DNA from: Ornithinibacter aureus
GTDB taxonomy: Bacteria; Actinomycetota; Actinomycetes; Actinomycetales; Dermatophilaceae
DNA: 64,000 bases
Assembly (NCBI RefSeq): GCF_009858245.1
Contig: NZ_VMSB01000001.1
Span: forward strand, 2,356,001-2,420,000
Direction: 5' to 3'
In this document: positions 24,615 to 34,414 of the stretch, in pieces
How the letters are laid out: each line of letters starts with the position of its first letter
Position numbering within the stretch: position 1 is the stretch's first letter
Notes under the pieces: generated by a model
Seen by the model: only the letters and a program-made list of their open reading frames with translations
What the model was told of the DNA's origin: nothing
Databases searched by the model: none
Made by a program: the position numbers and the translations under genes

Positions 24615-26300
24615 ATGACCACTGAGCCGCCCCAGCCTGCTGACGAGCCGTCCGGCGCCGGTCAGGGCGCCCCCCGGCAGAGCTTGGGCCGCGCCGGCGC
24701 GATCATGGCGTCCGGGTCGCTGGTGAGCCGGGCCGTCGGGCTCGTGCGGGCAGCGCTGCTCACCGGCGTCGTCGGCGCCACCGGGTATGCCGCTGACGGG
24801 TTCAACGTCGCCAACACGCTGCCCAACCAGTTCTACCTGCTCCTCGCGGGGGGCGCGCTCAACGCGATCCTCGTGCCCCAGATCGTTCGGGCCAAGATGC
24901 GCCCCGACGGCGACGAGTTCGTCAACCGGATCATCACGCTGACCCTGGCGGTGCTCGCCGTGGCGACGGCGGCGCTGATGCTCGCCGCTCCCCTCCTCGT
25001 GCGGGTGTACGCGAAGTTCGACGACCCCGCCGCCCTGCGCCTGACGACGATCTTCGCCGTCATCTGCCTGCCGCAGCTCTTCTTCTACGGCCTGTTCACC
25101 ATCCTCGGGCAGGTGCTCAACGCCAATGGGCGCTTCGCCGGCTTCATGTGGGCCCCGGCGCTGGCCAACGTCGTGGCCGTGGCCGGTCTCGTGTGGTTCA
25201 TGCAGGCCGGCTACCCGTCGGGGGCGTCTCCGGCCGACTGGACCCCGGCGATGATCGGCATCCTCGCCGGAACGGCAACGCTGTCGATCGCCATCCAGGC
25301 CCTGGCCCTGGTCATCCCGTTGCGCCGGATCGGCTTCCGGTACCGACCCGTGTGGGGGGTGCGGGGTCACGGGCTGGGCGAGGTGAGCCAGGTCGCGAAG
25401 TGGACCTTCGGGTCCCTCGTCGTCAGCCAGCTCGGGTACGTCGTGACCTCGCGGGTGCTCACCGGGGCCACCGAACGGGGCAAGGTGATCGGTGAGAGCG
25501 TCTCGGGTCTGGCGGCGTACCAGAACGCCTTCCTCATCGTCATGCTGCCGCATGGTCTGGTCACGGTCTCGCTCGTCACGGCGCTCTACACGAGCCTGTC
25601 CGAGGCAGCCAGCCGTGACGACACCCGCCAGGTGCGCCGCTACCACGACCAGGGGCTGCGCCTGCCCGCCGTGATCATCGTGCCGGGCTGCGTCTTCCTC
25701 GCGGTGCTGGCCCCGTACATCACCTCCACGTTCTTCTTCAGCAACAGCCTCGACCAGACCCGGGCCATCGCGGTCGTCCTGTCGGTCATCGCGTGGATGG
25801 CGATCCCGATGAGCTGGACCTACCTCAACGACCGCGTCTTCTACGCCCACGAGATGACGTGGATGTCATACCGCCTCCAGTGCGTCACGACCGGCGTCGC
25901 CACGGTCGGCGCCGTGGTGGCCCTCCAGGTCGATCCTGCAAGGACCGCCATGGTGCTCGGGGCCGGCCAGGTGCTGGCGTTCGTCGTGTCCGCCGCGGTG
26001 GGCTTCTGGGTGCTGCGGCGGATGATCGGCAACCTCGGTCTGCGGGCCACGGCGCGCACGTACGTCCTGCTGCTGATCCCCGCGATCGTGACCGCGGTGG
26101 GGCTGTTGCTGGCGATCGGGCTGCTCTTCCCCGACCTCGGCGAGACGCGCGGTGCGGCCGGGCTGCTGGCCGGCGGGCTCGTGCTGGGGGCGGCCGGCGC
26201 CATCCAGCTCGGGGTCACGTGGGGGGTGGCCAGCCTGTTCGGTGTGCGCGAGATCTCGACGGCACTGCAGCCCGTCACACGGCGGCTCCGACGTCGCTGA
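24615..26300 (+). CDS. murJ: Lipid II flippase MurJ
   Basis: A 561-residue integral membrane protein of the MviN/MurJ family with about 14 helices (start of the family block: GSLVSRAVGLVRAALLTGVVG). It moves lipid II across the membrane for peptidoglycan synthesis. In mycobacteria the orthologue carries a cytoplasmic pseudokinase domain in the same chain; here that part is the separate next gene. Confidence 0.92.
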   Translation: MTTEPPQPADEPSGAGQGAPRQSLGRAGAIMASGSLVSRAVGLVRAALLTGVVGATGYAADGFNVANTLPNQFYLLLAGGALNAILVPQIVRAKMRPDGDEFVNRIITLTLAVLAVATAALMLAAPLLVRVYAKFDDPAALRLTTIFAVICLPQLFFYGLFTILGQVLNANGRFAGFMWAPALANVVAVAGLVWFMQAGYPSGASPADWTPAMIGILAGTATLSIAIQALALVIPLRRIGFRYRPVWGVRGHGLGEVSQVAKWTFGSLVVSQLGYVVTSRVLTGATERGKVIGESVSGLAAYQNAFLIVMLPHGLVTVSLVTALYTSLSEAASRDDTRQVRRYHDQGLRLPAVIIVPGCVFLAVLAPYITSTFFFSNSLDQTRAIAVVLSVIAWMAIPMSWTYLNDRVFYAHEMTWMSYRLQCVTTGVATVGAVVALQVDPARTAMVLGAGQVLAFVVSAAVGFWVLRRMIGNLGLRATARTYVLLLIPAIVTAVGLLLAIGLLFPDLGETRGAAGLLAGGLVLGAAGAIQLGVTWGVASLFGVREISTALQPVTRRLRRR

Positions 26301-26392
26301 CCCCTGCGTGCCTAGGATGGCAGGAGGTCACCCGTCGGCAGATCCGGCGTGAGGTGTGAAGCACGGCGCGGTCACGAGCGAGAGGAGCAGCG

Positions 26393-28357
26393 GTGAGGGG
26401 TGTTGGACCCGGCACCGTCCTGGGCGGTCGCTACACCGTTCACCAACGGCTGGAGGAGCGTCACGACACCGAGCGGTGGTCAGCCGATGACACGACCCTC
26501 GGGCGGCGGGTCTCGGTGCTGTGCATCGGCATCGACGACCACCGCACCGCTGCCCTGCTGGATGCCGCTCGTCGCGCGGGGTCGCTCAGCCACCCGGTGT
26601 TCGTGCGGATCCTCGACGTCGGGCACGACGACGAGGTCGCCTACGTCGTGGAGGAGGACCTCGACGACGCCCGCGACCTCACCCAGCTGGTCGACGAGGG
26701 TGGGGTGCCCGGTGACGAGGTGCGCCGCATCACCGGTGAGGTCGCGGCTGCACTGGAGTCCGCCCGCCACCGCGGCATGCACCACCTCGACCTCAAGCCC
26801 GAGGACGTCCTGCGCACCCCCGACGGCGACATCCGCCTGCGTGGTCTGGAGACCGCCGCCGTGCGCATCGGTGAGGAGAGCACGGATGCCGAGGATGCCG
26901 GTCGGCGCGACGCGGTCGGTGTCGTCGCCCTCGCGTACGCCGGGCTCACCGGCCTCTGGCCGCTCGGTGCCGGAAGCTCGGGCCTGGCCGCGGCACCGCA
27001 GGTGCCCGGTGGCGTCGCCGCACCATCGGAGATCGCTGCCGGCGTGCCGCGCGACCTCGATGCCCTCTGTCGGCTGACGCTCAACGACGACCAGGGCCCC
27101 ACCAACCCCGGCGACTACGCACGACAGGTCGCTCCGTGGCCGTCGCGGCAGGTCGTGGGCCGACCGGTGGCCCGCGTGGCGGCCGCGCCGGCCGCGCTGT
27201 CTGCGGACGAGACCGCGGTCGCTGAGCCGGTCACCGAGCCCGAACAGGTCACCGAGGTCATGCCGGCCCTCGACCCCGAGGCACCTGTGGACCCCGAGGC
27301 GCCCGCGGACGCCGAGTCACCTGTGGATGCCGAGGACGTCGGCGCGCCCGCCGAGGCCGAGACGTCCCTCGACCACACGATGGCCCTGCCCGTGATGGCC
27401 GCTGCCGGGGCCGAGGTCCGCGGCGACGAGCTGTCCGCTCGGGCAGCCGCCGACGACGAGGGCGGCACCGACGACGCTGCGATCGAGGGCAGCGCACCGC
27501 GCCGCACGGCATCCGGCTCCGCCGCTGCCGCCGGGGCGGCCGTCGCCGGGGCCGGTGCCGCGGTGGCTGGCGCGCTCGGAACCGTCGGTGGGCGCGTCGG
27601 TGACATGGCCAAGCGGGCCGTCGACAAGGTGGCCGAACTGAGCCCTGACACGGCGCCGCGCACCAGTGCCGACGGGCTCGAGGCCCCCGCACCGCTGGTG
27701 CCCGCAGAGCCGCTGTCCAAGGACGAGTCCAAGCTGGCACTCGGCATCGTCGCGAGCTTCCTCGTCCTGGCGCTCGTCATCGGCGTCTGGGGCATGTCCC
27801 GGATCGGGTCGAGCACGCGCGAGATCTTCGGCGGCGACGCCGCGGCCCCGTTCCCGAGCGCCTCCACGGCATCCCCGAGCCCGTCGGCGAGCGGATCGGC
27901 CCCCGCCGAGTCCGCGGGCCCTCCCGAGCCGCTGGCCATCCTCCAGGTCGAGGCCTACGACCCCGAGGGCAACGACGAGGAGAACAACAAGCTCATCCCG
28001 AAGGTCTACGACGGCGACCTCACGACGGGCTGGTACTCCGAGAACTACCGCACCGAGGACTTCGGCGGGCTGAAGAAGGGTCTGGGTGTCGTCGTGGACC
28101 TCGGCCCCAACAAGAAGCCCCAGACCGTCGAGCTCGTCATCCCGACGCAGACCTCGGTCGAGGTCTACGTCGGGCCCGAGAACCGACGCGAGGGCGCGAC
28201 GAAGATCGGTGAGAAGGAGATGGCGCAGGGCCGCGTCACGTTCGAGGTCCCCGCCGACGTCAGCGGCCAGTACATCGTGGTGTGGTTCACCCAGTTGTCC
28301 ACCGATGACGAGGGCAAGCGCCGCGCGTGGCTCAACGAGGTCATCGTCACCGGCTGA
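26393..28357 (+). CDS. Membrane-anchored pseudokinase with extracytoplasmic discoidin-like domain
   Basis: A 654-residue protein. Residues 1-235 have a protein-kinase fold with the catalytic loop changed to HHLDLKPED and no DFG, so it should be inactive. An Ala/Glu-rich low-complexity region follows (about 245-430), then one membrane helix (about 445-470), a Ser/Pro linker, and a C-terminal domain resembling F5/8-type C (AYDPEGNDEENN, VVVDLG). It matches the soluble parts of mycobacterial MviN (Rv3910), where the phosphorylated pseudokinase recruits FhaA. GTG start; TAGGAT at 26313-26318 may be an internal promoter. Confidence 0.82.
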   Translation: MRGVGPGTVLGGRYTVHQRLEERHDTERWSADDTTLGRRVSVLCIGIDDHRTAALLDAARRAGSLSHPVFVRILDVGHDDEVAYVVEEDLDDARDLTQLVDEGGVPGDEVRRITGEVAAALESARHRGMHHLDLKPEDVLRTPDGDIRLRGLETAAVRIGEESTDAEDAGRRDAVGVVALAYAGLTGLWPLGAGSSGLAAAPQVPGGVAAPSEIAAGVPRDLDALCRLTLNDDQGPTNPGDYARQVAPWPSRQVVGRPVARVAAAPAALSADETAVAEPVTEPEQVTEVMPALDPEAPVDPEAPADAESPVDAEDVGAPAEAETSLDHTMALPVMAAAGAEVRGDELSARAAADDEGGTDDAAIEGSAPRRTASGSAAAAGAAVAGAGAAVAGALGTVGGRVGDMAKRAVDKVAELSPDTAPRTSADGLEAPAPLVPAEPLSKDESKLALGIVASFLVLALVIGVWGMSRIGSSTREIFGGDAAAPFPSASTASPSPSASGSAPAESAGPPEPLAILQVEAYDPEGNDEENNKLIPKVYDGDLTTGWYSENYRTEDFGGLKKGLGVVVDLGPNKKPQTVELVIPTQTSVEVYVGPENRREGATKIGEKEMAQGRVTFEVPADVSGQYIVVWFTQLSTDDEGKRRAWLNEVIVTG

Positions 28358-28373
28358 GGCCGGATGCATCGTC

Positions 28374-29066
28374 ATGTCTCCCGACCAACGCCCCGGCAGT
28401 GCCCTCTCGAGCGAGGGCGATGCCGTCGGTGACCGGGCGCTCGTCGGTGATCCCGTGCTCGTGGACGCTGCCGACGTCGGCGAGCTGAGCGACCGCGACC
28501 TCATGGCGCGCCACGTGCGCGGTGACGGGGGCGTGGCCTTCGGCGAGCTCTTCCGGCGCCACCGTGACCGCATGTACGCCGTGGCGATCCGCACCACCTC
28601 CAACCGCGAGCTGGCGGCAGATGCCGTCCAGGAGGCCTTCATCTCGGCCTTCCGCCGCGCCGACGCCTACCGGGGCGAGGCCGCGGTCACCACCTGGCTG
28701 CACCGCATCGTCGTCAACGCCTGTCTGGATCGCCTGCGCCGCGAGAAGGCGGCCGTGCGTCGCGCAGGAGACCTCGGCGAGCTCGACCTGCCCGATCCGC
28801 GTGACCACCACTCGGCGGCGGAGGCCCGACACATCGTCCACGCAGCCCTGGCGAAGCTGCCCGAGGGGCAGCGCCTGGCCCTGGTGCTCATCGACATGCA
28901 AGGGCTCTCGGTCACCGAGGCGGCCGTGGTCCTGGGCGTGGCCGAGGGAACGGTGAAATCGCGATGCTTCCGCGGCCGAGAGGCCCTCGCCGAGCTCATC
29001 GGCCGGCCAGATGGTTCACCGTTCAAAAACCTTGGCTCCGAGACGGAACCGCAGGGGGCACCGTGA
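28374..29066 (+). CDS. sigM: ECF sigma factor, SigM-like
   Basis: A 230-residue sigma factor with sigma70 region 2 (about 55-120, ADAVQEAFISAFRRADAYRGEA) and region 4 (about 155-205, LPEGQRLALVLIDMQGLSVTEAA). The position downstream of murJ and ahead of an anti-sigma gene and trxB/trxA matches mycobacterial sigM. The ATG at 28374 is 16 bp after the pseudokinase stop; no strong ribosome site is visible, so the true start could be slightly downstream. Confidence 0.85.
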   Translation: MSPDQRPGSALSSEGDAVGDRALVGDPVLVDAADVGELSDRDLMARHVRGDGGVAFGELFRRHRDRMYAVAIRTTSNRELAADAVQEAFISAFRRADAYRGEAAVTTWLHRIVVNACLDRLRREKAAVRRAGDLGELDLPDPRDHHSAAEARHIVHAALAKLPEGQRLALVLIDMQGLSVTEAAVVLGVAEGTVKSRCFRGREALAELIGRPDGSPFKNLGSETEPQGAP

Positions 29067-29148
29067 CGTCCCACTCCCGGCTCGACCCCTGCGTCCGCCA
29101 TGCCCACATCCGACCTACCGCCCAGCAGGGACCCACCCGGAGGAACTC

Positions 29149-29970
29149 GTGACGCACCTGCACGATGACCCCACCCCCGTCGAGCACGACCCGACGGGGA
29201 TGCGCGAGCTCCTGGCGTCCCTCCCCGATCCGGGCCCCATGCCCGAGGACCTCGTCGCCCGCATCACCGCTGCCCTGGCCGAGGAGTCGCGGGCTGCGCA
29301 GGGCTCGCTCTCGTCGCAGGCGGCTCGCGTCGTGCACGCGCCCCTCGCCGCGGCGGATGCCGGGAGCGTCGTCCCGCTGCGACCTCGCCGCCCGATGCTT
29401 CGGCACTTCGGGGTGGCTGCCGCGGTGGTCACGGCCATCGGTCTGGGCGGCGCTGTCCTCGGCGCCTGGCCGTCGAGCCTGACCGGCCCCATCGCGGCCC
29501 TCAGCGAGTCGAGTTCGGCCGACTCCGAGGCCGGGGCTGCTCCAGCCGCCGGCACCGACGCGGCGGGCAAGGAGCTCGGGACCGAGCAGGGTGCCGGTGC
29601 CGGCGACCTGTCCGCCGCTGCGCGTGTCGACGGCGTCACCGTCGTCATGAGCGGAGTCGATCACGCCTCCGATGCCCTGGGGGCTGCGGCTGCGGCTCTG
29701 CTGTCAGCCAGCTACTCCACCGTGACACCGCTGACGGCCGAGTCGCCGGGGATCGGGCCGATCGCCACCGAGATCGGTGCGCGCACGTGTGCCGACGCAC
29801 TGGGGATCTCGCCCGAGGCCGGCATCCTCGTCGACGTGAGCAATGTCGACGGTGCCCCGGCGGCCGTCCTCATCGCGACCGCGGACGGCACGCGAACGGC
29901 CTACGCGGTGTCCCGGTCGTGCACGACGGGGTCTCCCATGCTCATCGCCGGCCCCATCGCCCTGCCCTGA
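29149..29970 (+). CDS. Membrane anti-sigma factor, RsmA-like
   Basis: A 273-residue protein: a cytoplasmic N-terminus (LLASLPDPGPMPEDLVARITAAL, typical of actinobacterial anti-SigM proteins), one membrane helix at about 87-107, and an Ala/Ser-rich external part. No zinc-binding anti-sigma motif is present. The GTG at 29149 has GGAGGA upstream. The partner is the preceding sigma factor. Confidence 0.75.
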   Translation: MTHLHDDPTPVEHDPTGMRELLASLPDPGPMPEDLVARITAALAEESRAAQGSLSSQAARVVHAPLAAADAGSVVPLRPRRPMLRHFGVAAAVVTAIGLGGAVLGAWPSSLTGPIAALSESSSADSEAGAAPAAGTDAAGKELGTEQGAGAGDLSAAARVDGVTVVMSGVDHASDALGAAAAALLSASYSTVTPLTAESPGIGPIATEIGARTCADALGISPEAGILVDVSNVDGAPAAVLIATADGTRTAYAVSRSCTTGSPMLIAGPIALP

Positions 29971-30078
29971 CCCGCGGGGCGAGTCGGTGACGGGAACACC
30001 CCGGGCCTAGGATCGGTTCACCAACAGGCACCGCATCTAGCGGTTGTCGACCGCCACCACCACAAGGGGATGTGTCCT

Positions 30079-31008
30079 GTGACCTCGGACGTCCGCAACG
30101 TCATCATCATCGGCTCCGGCCCCGCTGGCTGGACGGCTGCCGTCTACGCAGCACGGGCCAACCTCGAGCCCCTGATGTTCGAGGGCGCGGTCACCGCCGG
30201 TGGTGCCCTGATGAACACCACCGAGGTGGAGAACTTCCCCGGGTTCCGCGACGGCATCATGGGTCCGGACCTGATGGAGAACATGCGGGCGCAGGCCGAG
30301 CGGTTCGGCACCGAGATCATCACCGATGACGTGGAGTCCGTGCGGCTCGAGGACGACATCAAGGTGGTCACCGACTCCGAGGGCAGCGAGTACCGGGCCC
30401 GCGCGGTCATCCTCGCCATGGGGTCTGCCTACCGCGAGCTCGGGCTGCCCGACGAGAAGCGCCTCTCCGGGCGCGGCGTGTCCTGGTGTGCCACCTGCGA
30501 CGGGTTCTTCTTCCGCGACCAGGACATCGCCGTCGTCGGTGGCGGTGACTCGGCGGTCGAGGAGGCCACCTTCCTCACCAAGTTCGCCCGCTCGGTGACG
30601 ATCGTGCACCGTCGCGACGAGCTGCGCGCCTCGAAGATCATGGCGGAGCGGGCCCACTCCAACGAGAAGATCTCGTTCGCGTGGAACAGCGCCGTCGACG
30701 CCATCCACGGTGACGAGAAGCTGACGGGAATCACGTTGCGCGACACCGTAACTGGCGAAACACGCGAGCTGCCCGTCACCGGGCTGTTCGTCGCCATCGG
30801 CCACGACCCGCGCAACGAGCTCGTCAAGGGTGTCGTCGAGCTGGATGCCGAGGGGTACGTCCTCGTCGAGGGCCGCACCACCCGCACCAACATCCCCGGC
30901 GTCTTTGCCTGCGGCGACCTCGTCGACCACACCTACCGGCAGGCCATCACGGCCGCGGGCTCCGGCTGCGCCGCCGCGCTGGACGCCGAACGGTTCCTCG
31001 CGCACTGA
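30079..31008 (+). CDS. trxB: Thioredoxin reductase
   Basis: A 309-residue flavoprotein: FAD motif GSGPAG (12-17), redox pair CATC (C137, C140) and NADPH motif GGGDSA. It reduces thioredoxin with NADPH in the cytoplasm. The GTG at 30079 is preferred over ATG 30070 because AAGGGG lies about nine bases upstream of it. A GGGAACA and TAGGAT cluster at 29992-30013 may be its promoter and could be read by SigM (inference). Confidence 0.93.
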   Translation: MTSDVRNVIIIGSGPAGWTAAVYAARANLEPLMFEGAVTAGGALMNTTEVENFPGFRDGIMGPDLMENMRAQAERFGTEIITDDVESVRLEDDIKVVTDSEGSEYRARAVILAMGSAYRELGLPDEKRLSGRGVSWCATCDGFFFRDQDIAVVGGGDSAVEEATFLTKFARSVTIVHRRDELRASKIMAERAHSNEKISFAWNSAVDAIHGDEKLTGITLRDTVTGETRELPVTGLFVAIGHDPRNELVKGVVELDAEGYVLVEGRTTRTNIPGVFACGDLVDHTYRQAITAAGSGCAAALDAERFLAH

Positions 31009-31130
31009 ACTGATCGGCCGTGTCGGAGGCCTGCGGCATGATCGGCCTCCTCATCGACCACCAGTCCCTGTTCACCCGTCATCCAGCACCACCACCCGCC
31101 ACCACCCGCCCCAGACGAAAGGAGCTCCCC

Positions 31131-31454
31131 ATGGGAGCCGTCTCCGCCACCTCCGACGCCACCTTCGAGGCTGACGTCATCAACCAGGACCGTCCGGTCC
31201 TCGTCGACTTCTGGGCCCCTTGGTGCGGCCCGTGCCGCGCTGTCGCGCCCATCCTCGACGAGATCGCCCGCGACCACGACGAGGTCTCGATCGTGAAGCT
31301 GAACACCGACGAGAACCCGGCCATCACGGGGCAGCTCGGCATCACGAGCATCCCCACAATGCACGTCTACGTCGGCGGTGAGATCGTCAAGACGATCATC
31401 GGCGCCATGCCCAAGCCGAAGCTGCTGCGTGAGCTGGAGCCCTTCCTCGGCTGA
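31131..31454 (+). CDS. trxA: Thioredoxin
   Basis: A 107-residue thioredoxin with active site WCGPC (C32, C35) and the conserved cis-proline in SIPTMHVY. AAAGGAG precedes the ATG. It is the substrate of the preceding reductase. Confidence 0.95.
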   Translation: MGAVSATSDATFEADVINQDRPVLVDFWAPWCGPCRAVAPILDEIARDHDEVSIVKLNTDENPAITGQLGITSIPTMHVYVGGEIVKTIIGAMPKPKLLRELEPFLG

Positions 31455-31471
31455 GGCTCCCCCACACGCCA

Positions 31472-31514
31472 AGAGGCGCGGATTCCGTTGGTGCACAACG
31501 GCATCCGCGCCTCT
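31472..31514 (+). terminator. Hairpin terminator after trxA
   Basis: An inverted repeat with an 11-12 bp outer stem (AGAGGCGCGGAT and its complement) and an inner CCGTT/AACGG stem, 17 bp after the trxA stop. Confidence 0.7.
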
Positions 31515-31608
31515 GTGTCTTGGGACATCGTGGTGACAGCCGCCGGCTGCGACGAGTATCGCCGACTAGTCCCTTCTTTGCGGCACAACCTTTGTCGGCC
31601 GCAGTGGT

Positions 31609-31633
31609 GGTTTATCGGGTGACCCGATAAACC
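31609..31633. repeat. 25-nt palindrome downstream of parB
   Basis: Arms of 12 bp (GGTTTATCGGGT and its complement) around a central G, 13 bp past the parB stop. A 19-bp part (31611-31629) recurs exactly at 44162-44180. It may end parB transcription or bind a protein. Confidence 0.6.
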
Positions 31634-31645
31634 GGGTGGTGAGGT

Positions 31646-32773
31646 TCAGTCCCGCGGGTCGCGCAGGTGCATGGCGTCGAGGATGCGGTTGAGGTCGTCG
31701 ACCGAGGCGAACTCCACCGTGAGGCGGCCCTTGCGTTGGCCGAGCGCGATGCGCACCCGGGTCTCGAGTCGGTCGGAGAGGTCGGCGGCGAGGTCGTCGA
31801 GCTGGGGCCTGCGGGCGCCGGCGCGAGGGGCCCTGCGGGCAACCGGCGCCGTGTCGTCGTCACCCAGGGTGACGAGCTCCTCGACGGTGCGCACCGAGAA
31901 GCCCTCCGCCACGATGCGCTGCGCCATCCGCTCCATGGCAGCGGAGTCCGACATGCCGAGCAGTGCCCGCGCATGGCCAGCGCTGAGCACCCCGGCCGCC
32001 ACGCGACGCTGTACGAGCGGGGGGAGCTTGAGCAGGCGCAGGGTGTTGGAGATCTGCGGCCTCGAGCGGCCGATCCGGCGAGCCAGCTCCTCCTGCGTGC
32101 AGCCGAAGTCGTCGAGCAGCTGCTGGTAGGCCGCGGCCTCCTCGAGCGCGTTGAGCTGGCTGCGGTGGAGGTTCTCCAGGAGGGCGTCTCGCAGGAGGTC
32201 GTCCTCCTCGGTGACCTTGATGATCGCCGGGACGACGTCCTTGCCGGCCTCGCGCGAGGCACGCCAGCGGCGCTCACCCATGATGAGCTCGAAGCGGGCC
32301 TCGCCGTCCTGGGCCTCGGTCGGGATCCGTCGGACGACGACCGGCTGAAGGACGCCGATCTCGCGGATCGAGTGCACGAGCTCGGCCAGCTCGGCCTCGT
32401 CGAAGACCGTGCGCGGCTGGCGCGGGTTCGGGCGGATCTGATCGAGCGGGATCTCGGCGAACTCCGCCCCGGGAACCGGGCGCAGACCGGTGTCGGTGTC
32501 GACCACTGCGGATGCGTCGTCGGATGCCGGTGCCTCAGTCTCGGATGCCGGTGCGCCCGCGTCGGTGGCCGCCGTGCCGTCGGCGGCCGGAAGGTCGCCC
32601 GGGTGGGGTTCGGCGTCGGGCCCGCCCGATCCCGAGTGGTCCACGGGTGTGACGGAGTGCGGCGTGACGGGCGCCTGGTCACGGAAGAAGACGTCGATCG
32701 GACGGTCGGTGGCCGGACCGGACGGGATCAGCGCCCCCAGTCCACGCCCGAGGGCTCGACGCTTCTCGCTCAT
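31646..32773 (-). CDS. parB: Chromosome-partitioning protein ParB
   Basis: A 375-residue CTP-dependent DNA clamp: an N-terminal basic motif ([13 protein letters not shown]) that engages ParA, an acidic linker, a ParB/Srx domain with GERRWRA, a helix-turn-helix ([23 protein letters not shown]) that reads parS, and a C-terminal dimerisation domain. The ATG overlaps the parA stop (ATGA). Five parS sites lie within 3.5 kb. Confidence 0.95.
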   Translation of the reverse strand: MSEKRRALGRGLGALIPSGPATDRPIDVFFRDQAPVTPHSVTPVDHSGSGGPDAEPHPGDLPAADGTAATDAGAPASETEAPASDDASAVVDTDTGLRPVPGAEFAEIPLDQIRPNPRQPRTVFDEAELAELVHSIREIGVLQPVVVRRIPTEAQDGEARFELIMGERRWRASREAGKDVVPAIIKVTEEDDLLRDALLENLHRSQLNALEEAAAYQQLLDDFGCTQEELARRIGRSRPQISNTLRLLKLPPLVQRRVAAGVLSAGHARALLGMSDSAAMERMAQRIVAEGFSVRTVEELVTLGDDDTAPVARRAPRAGARRPQLDDLAADLSDRLETRVRIALGQRKGRLTVEFASVDDLNRILDAMHLRDPRD

Positions 32774-34215
32774 GCTGACTCCTCAGTGGTGTTCGGGGTG
32801 GCGGCCGCGCGTTCGGCCAGCTCGATCGCTGCTTCGAGATAGGACAGGGCGCCGCTGCTGTTCGGGTCGTACGTCATGACGGTCTGCCCGTGGCTGGGAG
32901 CCTCGGAGATGCGCACGGATCGCGGGACCACGGCGCGCAGGGTCTGCTGCGGGAAGTGCTCGCGGACTTCGTCGGCCACCTGAGCGGCCAGGCGGGTGCG
33001 CCCGTCGTACATCGTGAGCAGGATCGTCGAGACGTGCAGGCTCGGGTTCAGGTGGTTGCGGATCAGTTCGATGTTCTTCAGCAGCTGCGAGAGCCCTTCC
33101 AGGGCGTAGTACTCGCACTGGATGGGGATGAACACCTCTCTGGCGGCGACGAAGGCGTTGACCGTGAGCAGGCCCAGGCTCGGAGGACAGTCGATGAGCA
33201 CGTAGTCGACGGGGTCGGCGGCGGCGGCTCGCTCCTCGACATAGCTCGCCACCGCGCGTTGCAGCCTGGTCTCGCGCGCCACGAGGGACACCAGCTCGAT
33301 CTCCGCACCGGCGAGATCGATGGTTGCGGGGACGCAGACCAGACCCGGCAGGTCGGCGCACTCCTGCACGACCTCGCTGATCGGGCGACCCTCGACGAGG
33401 ACGTCGTAGACACTCGGCACCTCGGCGTGGTGTGGGATTCCCAGGGCGGTGCTGGCGTTGCCCTGGGGGTCGAGGTCGATCACGAGAACGGTGCTGCCGG
33501 CCTGGGACAGCGCGGCGGCGACGTTCACCGTGGTGGTGGTCTTGCCGACGCCGCCCTTCTGGTTGGCGACTGTCAGGACCCGGGTGCGTGCGGGGCGGGG
33601 GACGGTCCGGCCGCTCAAGGTGATCCGCTTGCGGGCATCGTGGGCCACGGCACTTGCCAGTGGCGTCTGCGCGTCGGCGCTGGGCAGCACTGCGGCGATC
33701 TGTTCGCGCGCCTCTTCCTCCTCGGGAGGTAGGCCTGACGACGGCGTTGCCGCGGGCGCCGGCGTCGATGTTTCACGTGAAACATGCTCAGGCTCGTCCG
33801 TGGCTCTCTTCACCGCCTCGGTGTCGAGGTTGTCGGACCGGGGCTGCGTTTCACGTGAAACATCCGCCTCGTCGGCATCCTCGGGGGTTCCCCCGGCATC
33901 CGTGGCAACGTCAAGTTCGCCGTCCACTGACTGTTCCGCCGCTTCAGGTGACACATCATGGCCGTCGCTGGCCGCTACCCGGTCCGTGACTGCGTGAGAG
34001 TTCTTGGCCTCGACGGCGGCGGGCTGCTCAGGCGAAGCCGGCGTTTCACGTGAAACGGTGTCCGGGCCGGGCCAGCCAAGGGGGGACGTCGGCGTCCCCG
34101 TCAGCCGGGGAAACCCGAGTCCGGGCGCCGCAGTCCGGTGTTCCGGGCTGTCGATCCGTGTGCTCAACGCAAAACCTTCGTCCATGGAGTGGTCAACCAC
34201 GCCATCCAACCTCAC
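32770..34215 (-). CDS. parA: Chromosome-partitioning ATPase ParA with long N-terminal extension
   Basis: A deviant Walker A ATPase, KGGVGKT at 220-226 of a 481-residue frame, that moves ParB-parS complexes. About 200 residues precede the ATPase and are acidic and low in complexity. Three parS sites lie in this part and are each translated as VSRET (54-58, 119-123, 145-149). The GTG at 34215 is the longest start; ATG 34185 is an alternative. Confidence 0.92.
   Translation of the reverse strand: MRLDGVVDHSMDEGFALSTRIDSPEHRTAAPGLGFPRLTGTPTSPLGWPGPDTVSRETPASPEQPAAVEAKNSHAVTDRVAASDGHDVSPEAAEQSVDGELDVATDAGGTPEDADEADVSRETQPRSDNLDTEAVKRATDEPEHVSRETSTPAPAATPSSGLPPEEEEAREQIAAVLPSADAQTPLASAVAHDARKRITLSGRTVPRPARTRVLTVANQKGGVGKTTTTVNVAAALSQAGSTVLVIDLDPQGNASTALGIPHHAEVPSVYDVLVEGRPISEVVQECADLPGLVCVPATIDLAGAEIELVSLVARETRLQRAVASYVEERAAAADPVDYVLIDCPPSLGLLTVNAFVAAREVFIPIQCEYYALEGLSQLLKNIELIRNHLNPSLHVSTILLTMYDGRTRLAAQVADEVREHFPQQTLRAVVPRSVRISEAPSHGQTVMTYDPNSSGALSYLEAAIELAERAAATPNTTEESA
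33769..33784. promoter_or_regulatory. parS site 1
   Basis: TGTTTCACGTGAAACA, the perfect parS consensus, inside parA. Confidence 0.93.
33847..33862. promoter_or_regulatory. parS site 2
   Basis: CGTTTCACGTGAAACA, one flanking change from consensus, inside parA. Confidence 0.9.
34042..34057. promoter_or_regulatory. parS site 3
   Basis: CGTTTCACGTGAAACG, the core 14 bp intact, inside parA. Confidence 0.88.
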
Positions 34216-34263
34216 ACCGCATCAACACGCCAAAGCGAACACGGTGAGCGCCCACGGCCAGCA

Positions 34264-34279
34264 TGTTTCACGTGAAACA
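34264..34279. promoter_or_regulatory. parS site 4
   Basis: TGTTTCACGTGAAACA in the rsmG-parA gap. Confidence 0.93.
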
Positions 34280-34414
34280 TCGGCAGCGCGTCTGATCGCC
34301 GGACGGCCTAATCGCCAAGGACAACCGCCTGAACCGCAGTCGCGGGTGTCACGGGCGACACCGCCTCGACCCGAGCAGTGGCAACCGGAGCACCCAGACC
34401 CGGCTGGGCTCCGC

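Noticed and set aside
23838-25850. A 670-codon minus-strand frame across the NUDIX and murJ genes.
   Set aside because: Antisense shadow; the composition is Arg/Gly/His-rich and the plus-strand genes are certain.
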